Shown piece after piece: positions 50,157 to 64,000 of a DNA stretch of 64,000 bases (position 1 is its first letter; every line of letters begins with the position of its first letter). The notes beneath the pieces were generated by a model. The model saw nothing but the letters and a program-made list of their open reading frames with translations. It had not been told where the DNA came from and searched no databases. This DNA comes from Siphonodentalium dalli (lineage: Eukaryota > Mollusca > Scaphopoda > Gadilida > Siphonodentaliidae). Location: NCBI GenBank assembly GCA_032622095.1, contig CP136062.1, forward strand, positions 8,893,710 through 8,957,709. Reading direction: 5' to 3'. The translations under genes were made by a program, and so were the position numbers.

Positions 50157-53100
50157 GCTTCCAGATTTATCAGGATTCTATTACTGGTGTTATTTCTTAC
50201 CCCAAAAAAATTGTTAATTTTAAAACGGGGTATGTGGGTTAAATGACCGCTGGGAGATAATAGGATGCCCAATGACTCCTATATTTCTATTGTATCACGG
50301 TAAAGCTTTTTTTGTAAAATTGGCGCGGTTTACACGATAAAACTGCAATTTACTTTTCAATTATAGGCAAAAAATTCACATTTTTCAAATATCGTTCAGG
50401 GCAGCGAATTTAGGAACACTGATAAACAAAGACTCACTCGTTTTGTTGAGTTATTATATTTTCACGCCCTACAGACCCATTTTCAGATTATGCGAGACAT
50501 TTATTAACCCTCTGTCGCCGGAACTTCTACTTTTTCCGGAGGCGAAATTTTCTGAAAATCATCCATTTTGTGCATATGGGTGGACCTTTAATGTTCAAAA
50601 TAGCACGGTCGAGGTGATGGAAGTTTCTCTGAGAGAAATTCGACTCAAACTCCTAAAAAGTACTAAAATTTAAAGGGACATCCGCCTATCATTGAACCAA
50701 ACCATCATCGGATGGTGAAATTTTGAGGGGGGGGGGGTCTATTTCAAATGCAATTAAACATTGTATTGTTCAAAATTAGATAAATTCCTTAAAACGTATG
50801 GTTGATATACGTGACTAGTTTTCAAAACTTATACATATTACTTTCTATCGTGTGCGTTATGCACGCGAGTCGGTTTTTACAAATTAAATTATGATGAAAA
50901 ACCATGAATTTGGGGTGTGGTCACATTTGTGGTCATAATATCCCCATTAGTGAGTGGATGGACATGGGACATGCGACACTGTGCAGTATATATGTCTATG
51001 ACAAGCCTAACATGAGACATTAGTATCTTTTCTACTAAACTGCGCTTCCAGATTTATCAGGATTCTATTACTGGTGTTATTTCTTACCCCAAAAAAATTG
51101 TTAATTTTAAAACGGGGTATGTGGGTTAAATGACCGCTGGGAGATATTAGGATGCCCAATGACTCCTATATTTCTATTGTATCACGGTAAAGCTTTTTTT
51201 GTAAAATTGGCGCGGTTTACACGATAAAACTGCAATTTACTTTTCAATTATAGGCAAAAAATTCACATTTTTCAAATATCGTTCAGGGCAGCGAATTTAG
51301 GAAAACCGATAAACAAAGACTCACTCGTTTTGTTGAGTTATTATATTTTCACGCCCTACAGACCCATTTTCAGATTATGCGAGACATTTATTAACCCTCT
51401 GTCGCCGGAACTTCAACTTTTTCCGGAGGCGAAATTTTCTGAAAATCATCCATTTTGTGCATATGGGTGGACCTTTAATGTTCAAAATAGCACGGTCGAG
51501 GTGATGGAAGTTTCTCTGAGAGAAATTCGACTCAAACTCCTAAAAAGTACTAAAATTTAAAGGGACATCCGCCTATCATTGAACCAAACCATCATCGGAT
51601 GGTGAAATTTTGAGGGGGGGGGGGTCTATTTCAAATGCAATTAAACATTGTATTGTTCAAAATTAGATAAATTCCTTAAAACGTATGGTTGATATACGTG
51701 ACTAGTTTTCAAAACTTATACATATTACTTTCTATCGTGTGCGTTATGCACGCGAGTCGGTTTTTACAAATTAAATTATGATGAAAAACCATGAATTTGG
51801 GGTGTGGTCACATTTGTGGTCATAATATCCCCATTAGTGAGTGGATGGACATGGGACATGCGACACTGTGCAGTATATATGTCTATGACAAGCCTAACAT
51901 GAGACATTAGTATCTTTTCTACTAAACTGCGCTTCCAGATTTATCAGGATTCTATTACTGGTGTTATTTCTTACCCCAAAAAAATTGTTAATTTTAAAAC
52001 GGGGTATGTGGGTTAAATGACCGCTGGGAGATAATAGGATGCCCAATGACTCCTATATTTCTATTGTATCACGGTAAAGCTTTTTTTTGTAAAATTGGCG
52101 CGGTTTACACGATAAAACTGCAATTTACTTTTCAATTATAGGCAAAAAATTCACATTTTTCAAATATCGTTCAGGGCAGCGAATTTAGGAACACCGATAA
52201 ACAAAGACTCACTCGTTTTGTTGAGTTATTATATTTTCACGCCCTACAGACCCATTTTCAGATTATGCGAGACATTTATTAACCCTCTGTCGCCGGAACT
52301 TCAACTTTTTCCGGAGGCGAAATTTTCTGAAAATCATCCATTTTGTGCATATGGGTGGACCTTTAATGTTCAAAATAGCACGGTCGAGGTGATGGAAGTT
52401 TCTCCGAGAGAAATTCGACTCAAACTCCTAAAAAGTACTAAAATTTAAAGGGACATCCGCCTATCATTGAACCAAACCATCATCGGATGGTGAAATTTTG
52501 AGGGGGGTGGTCTATTTCAAATGCAATTAAACATTGTATTGTTCAAAATTAGATAAATTCCTTAAAACGTATGGTTGATATACGTGACTAGTTTTCAAAA
52601 CTTATACATATTACTTTCTATCGTGTGCGTTATGCACGCGAGTCGGTTTTTACAAATTAAATTATGATGAAAAACCATGAATTTGGGGTGTGGTCACATT
52701 TGTGGTCATAATATCCCCATTAGTGAGTGGATGGACATGGGACATGCGACACTGTGCAGTATATATGTCTATGACAAGCCTAACATGAGACATTAGTATC
52801 TTTTCTACTAAACTGCGCTTCCAGATTTATCAGGATTCTATTACTGGTGTTATTTCTTACCCCAAAAAATTTGTTAATTTTAAAACGGGGTATGTGGGTT
52901 AAATGGCCGCTGGGAGATAATAGGATGCCCAATGACTCCTATATTTCTATTGTATCACGGTAAAGCTTTTTTTGTAAAATTGGCGCGGTTTACACGATAA
53001 AACTGCAATTTACTTTTCAATTATAGGCAAAAAATTCACATTTTTCAAATATCGTTCAGGGCAGCGAATTTAGGAACACTGATAAACAAAGACTCACTCG

Positions 53101-56100
53101 TTTTGTTGAGTTATTATATTTTCACGCCCTACAGACCCATTTTCAGATTATGCGAGACATTTATTAACCCTCTGTCGCCGGAACTTCAACTTTTTCCGGA
53201 GGCGAAATTTTCTGAAAATCATCCATTTTGTGCATATGGGTGGACCTTTAATGTTCAAAATAGCACGGTCGAGGTGATGGAAGTTTCTCTGAGAGAAATT
53301 CGACTCAAACTCCTAAAAGTACTAAAATTTAAAGGGACATCCGCCTATCATTGAACCAAACCATCATCGGATGGTGAAATTTTGAGGGGGGTGGTCTATT
53401 TCAAATGCAATTAAACATTGTATTGTTCAAAATTAGATAAATTCCTTAAAACGTATGGTTGATATACGTGACTAGTTTTCAAAACTTATACATATTACTT
53501 TCTATCGTGTGCGTTATGCACGCGAGTCGGTTTTTACAAATTAAATTATGATGAAAAACCATGAATTTGGGGTGTGGTCACATTTGTGGTCATAATATCC
53601 CCATTAGTGAGTGGATGGACATGGGACATGCGACACTGTGCAGTATATATGTCTATGACAAGCCTAACATGAGACATTAGTATCTTTTCTACTAAACTGC
53701 GCTTCCAGATTTATCAGGATTCTATTACTGGTGTTATTTCTTACCCCAAAAAAATTGTTAATTTTAAAACGGGGTATGTGGGTTAAATGACCGCTGGGAG
53801 ATAATAGGATGCCCAATGACTCCTATATTTCTATTGTATCACGGTAAAGCTTTTTTTGTAAAATTGGCGCGGTTTACACGATAAAACTGCAATTTACTTT
53901 TCAATTATAGGCAAAAAATTCACATTTTTCAAATATCGTTCAGGGCAGCGAATTTAGGAACACTGATAAACAAAGACTCACTCGTTTTGTTGAGTTATTA
54001 TATTTTCACGCCCTACAGACCCATTTTCAGATTATGCGAGACATTTATTAACCCTCTGTCGCCGGAACTTCTACTTTTTCCGGAGGCGAAATTTTCTGAA
54101 AATCATCCATTTTGTGCATATGGGTGGACCTTTAATGTTCAAAATAGCACGGTCGAGGTGATGGAAGTTTCTCTGAGAGAAATTCGACTCAAACTCCTAA
54201 AAAGTACTAAAATTTAAAGGGACATCCGCCTATCATTGAACCAAACCATCATCGGATGGTGAAATTTTGAGGGGGGGGGGGGGGGTCTATTTCAAATGCA
54301 ATTAAACATTGTATATTTCAAAATTAGATAAATTCCTTAAAACGTATGGTTGATATACGTGACTAGTTTTCAAAACTTATACATATTACTTTCTATCGTG
54401 TGCGTTATGCACGCGAGTCGGTTTTTACAAATTAAATTATGATGAAAAACCATGAATTTGGGGTGTGGTCACATTTGTGGTTATAATATCCCCATTAGTG
54501 AGTGGATGGACATGGGACATGCGACACTGTGCAGTATATATGTCTATGACAAGCCTAACATGAGACATTAGTATCTTTTCTACTAAACTGCGCTTCCAGA
54601 TTTATCAGGATTCTATTACTGGTGTTATTTCTTACCCCAAAAAAATTGTTAATTTTAAAACGGGGTATGTGGGTTAAATGACCGCTGGGAGATAATAGGA
54701 AGCCCAATGACTCCTATATTTCTATTGTATCACGGTAAAGCTTTTTTTGTAAAATTGGCGCGGTTTACACGATAAAACTGCAATTTACTTTTCAATTATA
54801 GGCAAAAAATTCACATTTTTCAAATATCGTTCAGGGCAGCGAATTTAGGAACACCGATAAACAAAGACTCACTCGTTTTGTTGAGTTATTATATTTTCAC
54901 GCCCTACAGACCCATTTTCAGATTATGCGAGACATTTATTAACCCTCTGTCGCCGGAACTTCAACTTTTTCCTGAGGCGAAATTTTCTGAAAATCATCCA
55001 TTTTGTGCATATGGGTGGACCTTTAATGTTCAAAATAGCACGGTCGAGGTGATGGAAGTTTCTCTGAGAGAAATTCGACTCAAACTCCTAAAAAGTACTA
55101 AAATTTAAAGGGACACCCGCCTATCATTGAACCAAACCATCATCGGATGGTGAAATTTTGAGGGGGGTGGTCTATTTCAAATGAAATTAAACATTGTATT
55201 GTTCAAAATTAGATAAATTCCTTAAAACGTATGGTTGATATACGTGACTAGTTTTCAAAACTTATACATATTACTTTCTATCGTGTGCGTTATGCACGCG
55301 AGTCGGTTTTTACAAATTAAATTATGATGAAAAACCATGAATTTGGGGTGTGGTCACATTTGTGGTCATAATATCCCCATTAGTGAGTGGATGGACATGG
55401 GACATGCGACACTGTGCAGTATATATGTCTATGACAAGCCTAACATGAGACATTAGTATCTTTTCTACTAAACTGCGCTTCCAGATTTATCAGGATTCTA
55501 TTACTGGTGTTATTTCTTACCCCAAAAAATTTGTTAATTTTAAAACGGGGTATGTGGGTTAAATGACCGCTGGGAGATAATAGGATGCCCAATGACTCCT
55601 ATATTTATATTGTATCACGGTAAAGCTTTTTTTGTAAAATTGGCGCGGTTTACACGATAAAACTGCAATTTACTTTTCAATTATAGGCAAAAAATTCACA
55701 TTTTTCAAATATCGTTCAGGGCAGCGAATTTAGGAACACTGATAAACAAAGACTCACTCGTTTTGTTGAGTTATTATATTTTCACGCCCTACAGACCCAT
55801 TTTCAGATTATGCGAGACATTTATTAACCCTCTGTCGCCGGAACTTCAACTTTTTCCGGAGGCGAAATTTTCTGAAAATCATCCATTTTGTGCATATGGG
55901 TGGACCTTTAATGTTCAAAATAGCACGGTCGAGGTGATGGAAGTTTCTCTGAGAGAAATTCGACTCAAACTCCTAAAAAGTACTAAAATTTAAAGGGACA
56001 TCCGCCTATCATTGAACCAAACCATCATCGGATGGTGAAATTTTGAGGGGGGGGGGGGTCTATTTCAAATGCAATTAAACATTGTATTGTTCAAAATTAG

Positions 56101-59100
56101 ATAAATTCCTTAAAACTTATGGTTGATATACGTGACTAGTTTTCAAAACTTATACATATTACTTTCTATCGTGTGCGTTATGCACGCGAGTCGGTTTTTA
56201 CAAATTAAATTATGATGAAAAACCATGAATTTGGGGTGTGGTCACATTTGTGGTCATAATATCCCCATTAGTGAGTGGATGGACATGGGACATGCGACAC
56301 TGTGCAGTATATATGTCTATGACAAGCCTAACATGAGACATTAGTATCTTTTCTACTAAACTGCGCTTCCAGATTTATCAGGATTCTATTACTGGTGTTA
56401 TTTCTTACCCCAAAAAAATTGTTAATTTTAAAACGGGGTATGTGGGTTAAATGACCGCTGGGAGATAATAGGATGCCCAATGACTCCTATATTTCTATTG
56501 TATCACGGTAAAGCTTTTTTTGTAAAATTGGCGCGGTTTACACGATAAAACTGCAATTTACTTTTCAATTATAGGCAAAAAATTCACATTTTTCAAATAT
56601 CGTTCAGGGCAGCGAATTTAGGAACACCGATAAACAAAGACTCACTCGTTTTGTTGAGTTATTATATTTTCACGCCCTACAGACCCATTTTCAGATTATG
56701 CGAGACATTTATTAACCCTCTGTCGCCGGAACTTCAACTTTTTCCTGAGGCGAAATTTTCTGAAAATCATCCATTTTGTGCATATGGGTGGACCTTTAAT
56801 GTTCAAAATAGCACGGTCGAGGTGATGGAAGTTTCTCTGAGAGAAATTCGACTCAAACTCCTAAAAAGTACTAAAATTTAAAGGGACACCCGCCTATCAT
56901 TGAACCAAACCATCATCGGATGGTGAAATTTTGAGGGGGGTGGTCTATTTCAAATGAAATTAAACATTGTATTGTTCAAAATTAGATAAATTCCTTAAAA
57001 CGTATGGTTGATATACGTGATTAGTTTTCAAAACTTATACATATTACTTTCTATCGTGTGCGTTATGCACGCGAGTCGGTTTTTACAAATTAAATTATGA
57101 TGAAAAACCATGAATTTGGGGGTGTGGTCACATTTGTGGTCATAATATCCCCATTAGTGAGTGGATGGACATGGGACATGCGACACTGTGCAGTATATAT
57201 GTCTATGACAAGCCTAACATGAGACATTAGTATCTTTTCTACTAAACTGCGCTTCCAGATTTATCAGGATTCTATTACTGGTGTTATTTCTTACCCCAAA
57301 AAATTTGTTAATTTTAAAACGGGGTATGTGGGTTAAATGACCGCTGGGAGATAATAGGATGCCCAATGACTCCTATATTTATATTGTATCACGGTAAAGC
57401 TTTTTTTGTAAAATTGGCGCGGTTTACACGATAAAACTGCAATTTACTTTTCAATTATAGGCAAAAAATTCACATTTTTCAAATATCGTTCAGGGCAGCG
57501 AATTTAGGAACACTGATAAACAAAGACTCACTCGTTTTGTTGAGTTATTATATTTTCACGCCCTACAGACCCATTTTCAGATTATGCGAGACATTTATTA
57601 ACCCTCTGTCGCCGGAACTTCAACTTTTTCCGGAGGCGAAATTTTCTGAAAATCATCCATTTTGTGCATATGGGTGGACCTTTAATGTTCAAAATAGCAC
57701 GGCCGAGGTGATGGAAGTTTCTCTGAGAGAAATTCGACTCAAACTCCTAAAAAGTACTAAAATTTAAAGGGACATCCGCCTATCATTGAACCAAACCATC
57801 ATCGGATGGTGAAATTTTGAGGGGGGGGGGGGGTCTATTTCAAATGCAATTAAACATTGTATTGTTCAAAATTAGATAAATTCCTTAAAACGTATGGTTG
57901 ATATACGTGACTAGTTTTCAAAACTTATACATATTACTTTCTATCGTGTGCGTTATGCACGCGAGTCGGTTTTTACAAATTAAATTATGATGAAAAACCA
58001 TGAATTTGGGGTGTGGTCACATTTGTGGTCATAATATCCCCATTAGTGAGTGGATGGACATGGGACATGCGACACTGTGCAGTATATATGTGTATGACAA
58101 GCCTAACATGAGACATTAGTATCTTTTCTACTAAACTGCGCTTCCAGATTTATCAGGATTCTATTACTGGTGTTATTTCTTACCCCAAAACAATTGTTAA
58201 TTTTAAAACGGGGTATGTGGGTTAAATGACCGCTGGGAAATAATAGGATGCCCAATGACTCCTATATTTCTATTGTATCACGGTAAAGCTTTTTTTGTAA
58301 AATTGGCGCGGTTTACACGATAAAACTGCAATTTACTTTTCAATTATAGGCAAAAAATTCACATTTTTCAAATATCGTTCAGGGCAGCGAATTTAGGAAC
58401 ACCGATAAACAAAGACTCACTCGTTTTGTTGAGTTATTATATTTTCACGCCCTACAGACCAATTTTCAGATTATGCGAGACATTTATTAACCCTCTGTCG
58501 CCGGAACTTCAACTTTTTCCGGAGGCGAAATTTTCTGAAAATCATCCATTTTGTGCATATGGGTGGACCTTTAATGTTCAAAATAGCACGGTCGAGGTGA
58601 TGGAAGTTTCTCTGAGAGAAATTCGACTCAAACTCCTAAAAGTACTAAAATTTAAAGGGACATCCGCCTATCATTGAACCAAACCATCATCGGATGGTGA
58701 AATTTTGAGGAGGGTGGTCTATTTCAAATGCAATTAAACATTGTATTGTTCAAAATTAGATAAATTCCTTAAAACGTATGGTTGATATACGTGACTAGTT
58801 TTCAAAACTTATACATATTACTTTCTATCGTGTGCGTTATGCACGCGAGTCGGTTTTTACAAATTAAATTATGATGAAAAACCATGAATTTGGGGTGTGG
58901 TCACATTTGTGGTCATAATATCCCCATTAGTGAGTGGATGGACATGGGACATGCGACACTGTGCAGTATATATGTCTATGACAAACCTAACATGAGACAT
59001 TAGTATCTTTTCTACTAAACTGCGCTTCCAGATTTATCAGGATTCTATTACTGGTGTTATTTCTTACCCCAAAACAATTGTTAATTTTAAAACGGGGTAT

Positions 59101-62100
59101 GTGGGTTAAATGACCGCTGGGAGATAATAGGATGCCCAATGACTCCTATATTTCTATTGTATCACGGTAAAGCTTTTTTTGTAAAATTGGCGCGGTTTAC
59201 ACGATAAAACTGCAATTTACTTTTCAATTATAGGCAAAAAATTCACATTTTTCAAATATCGTTCAGGGCAGCGAATTTAGGAACACTGATAAACAAAGAC
59301 TCACTCGTTTTGTTGAGTTATTATATTTTCACGCCCTACAGACCCATTTTCAGATTATGCGAGACATTTATTAACCCTCTGTCGCCGGAACTTCTACTTT
59401 TTCCGGAGGCGAAATTTTCTGAAAATCATCCATTTTGTGCATATGGGTGGACCTTTAATGTTCAAAATAGCACGGTCGAGGTGATGGAAGTTTCTCTGAG
59501 AGAAATTCGACTCAAACTCCTAAAAAGTACTAAAATTTAAAGGGACATCCGCCTATCATTGAACCAAACCATCATCGGATGGTGAAATTTTGAGGAGGGT
59601 GGTCTATTTCAAATGCAATTAAACATTGTATTGTTCAAAATTAGATAAATTCCTTAAAACGTATGGTTGATATACGTGACTAGTTTTCAAAACTTATACA
59701 TATTACTTTCTATCGTGTGCGTTATGCACGCGAGTCGGTTTTTACAAATTAAATTATGATGAAAAACCATGAATTTGGGGTGTGGTCACATTTGTGGTCA
59801 TAATATCCCCATTAGTGAGTGGATGGACATGGGACATGCGACACTGTGCAGTATATATGTCTATGACAAACCTAACATGAGACATTAGTATCTTTTCTAC
59901 TAAACTGCGCTTCCAGATTTATCAGGATTCTATTACTGGTGTTATTTCTTACCCCAAAACAATTGTTAATTTTAAAACGGGGTATGTGGGTTAAATGACC
60001 GCTGGGAGATAATAGGATGCCCAATGACTCCTATATTTCTATTGTATCACGGTAAAGCTTTTTTTGTAAAATTGGCGCGGTTTACACGATAAAACTGCAA
60101 TTTACTTTTCAATTATAGGCAAAAAATTCACATTTTTCAAATATCGTTCAGGGCAGCGAATTTAGGAACACTGATAAACAAAGACTCACTCGTTTTGTTG
60201 AGTTATTATATTTTCACGCCCTACAGACCCATTTTCAGATTATGCGAGATATTTATTAACCCTCTGTCGCCGGAACTTCAACTTTTTCCGGAGGCGAAAT
60301 TTTCTGATAATCATCCATTTTGTGCATATGGGTGGACCTTTAATGTTCAAAATAGCACGGTCGAGGTGATGGAAGTTTCTCTGAGAGAAATTCGACTCAA
60401 ACTCCTAAAAGTACTAAAATTTAAAGGGACATCCGCCTATCATTGAACCAAACCATCATCGGATGGTGAAATTTTGAGGGGGGGGGGGGGTCTATTTCAA
60501 ATGCAATTAAACATTGTATTGTTCAAAATTAGATAAATTCCTTAAAACGTATGGTTGATATACGTGACTAGTTTTCAAAACTTATACATATTACTTTCTA
60601 TCGTGTGCGTTATGCACGCGAGTCGGTTTTTACAAATTAAATTATGATGAAAAACCATGAATTTGGGGTGTGGTCACATTTGTGGTCATAATATCCTCAT
60701 TAGTGAGTGGATGGACATGGGACATGCGACACTGTGCAGTATATATGTCTATGACAAGCCTAACATGAGACATTAGTATCTTTTCTACTAAACTGCGCTT
60801 CCAGATTTATCAGGATTCTATTACTGGTGTTATTTCTTACCCCAAAAAATTTGTTAATTTTAAAACGGGGTATGTGGGTTAAATGACCGCTGGGAGATAA
60901 TAGGATGCCCAATGACTCCTATATTTATATTGTATCACGGTAAAGCTTTTTTTGTAAAATTGGCGCGGTTTACACGATAAAACTGCAATTTACTTTTCAA
61001 TTATAGGCAAAAAATTCACATTTTTCAAATATCGTTCAGGGCAGCGAATTTAGGAACACCGATAAACAAAGACTCACTCGTTTTGTTGAGTTATTATATT
61101 TTCACGCCCTACAGACCCATTTTCAGATTATGCGAGACATTTATTAACCCTCTGTCGCCGGAACTTCAACTTTTTCCGGAGGCGAAATTTTCTGAAAATC
61201 ATCCATTTTGTGCATATGGGTGGACCTTTAATGTTCAAAATAGCACGGTCGAGGTGATGGAAGTTTCTCTGAGAGAAATTCGACTCAAACTCCTAAAAGT
61301 ACTAAAATTTAAAGGGACATCCGCCTATCATTGAACCAAACCATCATCGGATGGTGAAATTTTGAGGAGGGTGGTCTATTTCAAATGCAATTAAACATTG
61401 TATTGTTCAAAATTAGATAAATTCCTTAAAACGTATGGTTGATATACGTGACTAGTTTTCAAAACTTATACATATTACTTTCTATCGTGTGCGTTATGCA
61501 CGCGAGTCGGTTTTTACAAATTAAATTATGATGAAAAACCATGAATTTGGGGTGTGGTCACATTTGTGGTCATAATATCCCCATTAGTGAGTGGATGGAC
61601 ATGGGACATGCGACACTGTGCAGTATATATGTCTATGACAAACCTAACATGAGACATTAGTATCTTTTCTACTAAACTGCGCTTCCAGATTTATCAGGAT
61701 TCTATTACTGGTGTTATTTCTTACCCCAAAACAATTGTTAATTTTAAAACGGGGTATGTGGGTTAAATGACCGCTGGGAGATAATAGGATGCCCAATGAC
61801 TCCTATATTTCTATTGTATCACGGTAAAGCTTTTTTTGTAAAATTGGCGCGGTTTACACGATAAAACTGCAATTTACTTTTCAATTATAGGCAAAAAATT
61901 CACATTTTTCAAATATCGTCCAGGGCAGCGAATTTAGGAACACTGATAAACAAAGACTCACTCGTTTTGTTGAGTTATTATATTTTCACGCCCTACAGAC
62001 CCATTTTCAGATTATGCGAGATATTTATTAACCCTCTGTCGCCGGAACTTCAACTTTTTCCGGAGGCGAAATTTTCTGATAATCATCCATTTTGTGCATA

Positions 62101-62572
62101 TGGGTGGACCTTTAATGTTCAAAATAGCACGGTCGAGGTGATGGAAGTTTCTCTGAGAGAAATTCGACTCAAACTCCTAAAAGTACTAAAATTTAAAGGG
62201 ACATCCGCCTATCATTGAACCAAACCATCATCGGATGGTGAAATTTTGAGGGGGGGGGGGGGGGGGTCTATTTCAAATGCAATTAAACATTGTATTGTTC
62301 AAAATTAGATAAATTCCTTAAAACGTATGGTTGATATACGTGACTAGTTTTCAAAACTTATACATATTACTTTCTATCGTGTGCGTTATGCACGCGAGTC
62401 GGTTTTTACAAATTAAATTATGATGAAAAACCATGAATTTGGGGTGTGGTCACATTTGTGGTCATAATATCCCCATTAGTGAGTGGATGGACATGGGACA
62501 TGCGACACTGTGCAGTATATATGTCTATGACAAGCCTAACATGAGACATTAGTATCTTTTCTACTAAACTGC
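50157..62572 (+). repeat. Run of fourteen S monomers
   Basis: Units start at 50157, 51044, 51931, 52817, 53701, 54592, 55477, 56365, 57251, 58140, 59024, 59909, 60797 and 61681 (884-892 bp). Markers repeat in steps: CTTCTACTTTT at 50157, 53701 and 59024; TTTCCTGAGG plus GACACCCGCC at 54592 and 56365; ATTTATATTG at 55477, 57251 and 60797; GAGGAGGGTGG at 58140, 59024 and 60797; GAGATATTTATT plus CTGATAATC at 59909 and 61681. This is the longest stretch free of MITE sequence in the window. Confidence 0.95.
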
Positions 62573-63415
62573 GCTTCCAGATTTATCAGGATTCTATTAC
62601 TGGTGTTATTTCTTACCCCAAAAAAATTGTTAATTTTAAAACGGGGTATGTGGGTTAAATGACCGCTGGGAGATAATAGGATGCCCAATGACTCCTATAT
62701 TTCTATTGTATCACGGTAAAGCTTTTTTTGTAAAATTGGCGCGGTTTACACGATAAAACTGCAATTTACTTTTCAATTATAGGTTACAAACAACTAATTA
62801 TATAGAGTTACTCTTCTTGAATTTGTGTAGGGATACTCGAGTCAGCATAAAAAAAAATTCTGGCTGCTGATTGGTTGATTATCATTGAGGGAAATATCCC
62901 TAATCGGGAACAGAAAATCATAGCCTACGTAAATATGGCGATCGTGTATGTTTAGATGTCCAGGAAGAGTCTGGTGGCGTCCAGAAGTTACGGAAGGGGT
63001 CTGGGTATTTTTATGCTGCTGATTTTTTTGCAGTAAATTTAAAGGGGCATCCGCCTATCATTGAACCAAACCATCATCGGATGGTGAAATTTTGAGGGGG
63101 GGGGGGGGTCTATTTCAAATGCAATTAAACATTGTATTGTTCAAAATTAGATAAATTCCTTAAAACGTATGGTTGATATACGTGACTAGTTTTCAAAACT
63201 TATACATATTACTTTCTATCGTGTGCGTTATGCACGCGAGTCGGTTTTTACAAATTAAATTATGATGAAAAACCATGAATTTGGGGGTGTGGTCACATTT
63301 GTGGTCATAATATCCCCATTAGTGAGTGGATGGACATGGGACATGCGACACTGTGCAGTATATATGTCTATGACAAGCCTAACATGAGACATTAGTATCT
63401 TTTCTACTAAACTGC
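62573..63415 (+). repeat. D monomer, unit 60
   Basis: This 843 bp copy has the standard D junction followed by AAAGGGGCATCC (A to G). It also has TTTGGGGGTGTGG, one G more than usual, also seen in the S unit at 56365. Confidence 0.95.
62782..63038 (+). mobile_element. MITE left fragment, 257 bp (D unit)
   Basis: Standard remnant with GGGATACTCGAG, as in the D copy at 2441. Confidence 0.92.
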
Positions 63416-64000
63416 GCTTCCAGATTTATCAGGATTCTATTACTGGTGTTATTTCTTACCCCAAAAAAATTGTTAATTTTAAAACGGGGTATGTGGGTTA
63501 AATGACCGCTGGGAGATAATAGGATGCCCAATGACTCCTATATTTCTATTGTATCACGGTAAAGCTTTTTTTGTAAAATTGGCGCGGTTTACACGATAAA
63601 ACTGCAATTTACTTTTCAATTATAGGCAAAAAATTCACATTTTTCAAATATCGTTCAGGGCAGCGAATTTAGGAACACTGATAAACAAAGACTCACTCGT
63701 TTTGTTGAGTTATTATATTTTCACGCCCTACAGACCCATTTTCAGATTATGCGAGACATTTATTAACCCTCTGTCGCCGGAACTTCAACTTTTTCCGGAG
63801 GCGAAATTTTCTGAAAATCATCCATTTTGTGCATATGGGTGGACCTTTAATGTTCAAAATAGCACGGTCGAGGTGATGGAAGTTTCTCTGAGAGAAATTC
63901 GACTCAAACTCCTAAAAAGTACTAAAATTTAAAGGGACATCCGCCTATCATTGAACCAAACCATCATCGGATGGTGAAATTTTGAGGGGGGGGGGGGGGT
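63416..64000 (+). repeat. S monomer, cut by window end
   Basis: 585 bases of an S unit with an empty MITE site. The sequence stops just after a G tract of at least 14. The array evidently continues past the window. Confidence 0.93.

Larger units (their letters stand above)
1..64000 (+). repeat. Satellite array, about 61 head-to-tail monomers
   Basis: The same monomer recurs across the window in one orientation, broken only by the transposon at 11674-16945. Basic S unit in order: start motif; an inverted TACCCC/GGGGTA pair; a HindIII site (AAGCTT); the TATAGG site where the MITE sits in L units; a stop-free stretch of about 110 codons; a small hairpin; a G tract of variable length; a second hairpin near TATGCACGCG; then the end ACTAAACTGC. 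Copies differ by few substitutions, as expected of a satellite under concerted evolution. The phase of the unit is my choice. The array runs off both ends of the window, so its full length and any flanking genes are unseen. Confidence 0.98.

Noticed and set aside
1-64000. CRISPR array or bacterial repeat system
   Set aside because: The repeat unit is hundreds of bases with no spacers, no cas-like genes and abundant transposon debris of eukaryotic type.

Overview
The window is eukaryotic satellite DNA with no gene I can support. It is one head-to-tail array of about 61 monomers, all on the same strand and interrupted once by a 5.27 kb transposon. The host is probably an animal. Long foldback elements with repeated ATGGCCGCC motifs and minisatellite cores make me think of a marine invertebrate, but I recognise neither the satellite nor a species. 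There is no rRNA, tRNA, CRISPR array or bacterial-type gene.

The array has four structural monomer types; I start each unit at the sequence GCTTCCAGAT. S (short, 882-897 bp, 40 copies including one split and one cut by the window edge) is the basic unit. L (1340-1346 bp, 5 copies) is S plus a 452 bp element that has 20 bp terminal inverted repeats and is flanked by TATA on both sides; S carries a single TATA at that point. The extra segment therefore behaves as a miniature inverted-repeat transposon (MITE), and S is its empty site. D (840-844 bp, 8 copies) carries only the first 257 bp of the MITE, fused to the distal part of the monomer by one deletion shared by all copies. L' (1344-1351 bp, 6 full copies plus one hybrid) is a diverged MITE-bearing subfamily in one block at 40645-49387. 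There are also a unique 579 bp unit (38296-38874) and a unique 1430 bp hybrid (48727-50156).

Layout: 1-11030 mixes L, S and D. The monomer that starts at 11031 is split by a palindromic foldback element (11674-16945) with a TTA target duplication. 17194-38295 has S runs interspersed with L and D. 38296-40644 is a mosaic border, 40645-49387 the homogenised L' block, 48727-50156 the hybrid, 50157-62572 fourteen S units, 62573-63415 a D unit and 63416-64000 a partial S unit. Shared private variants show higher-order duplications: 2232-10189 matches 10190-26086, 29602-33945 matches 33946-37406, and 54592-56364 matches 56365-58139.

The recurrent open frames (76, 83, 91, 107 and 118 codons) start at TTG or GTG, vary mostly by amino-acid-changing differences, and are the same DNA repeated; I do not call them genes. 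One points to a possible relic: a frame from an ATG at monomer position 116 that is broken by a TAA in S, L and D, by the MITE in L and L', and by both in L. The interest of the window lies in how a MITE gain, internal deletions, subfamily expansion, higher-order duplication and a nested foldback transposon have shaped one satellite array.
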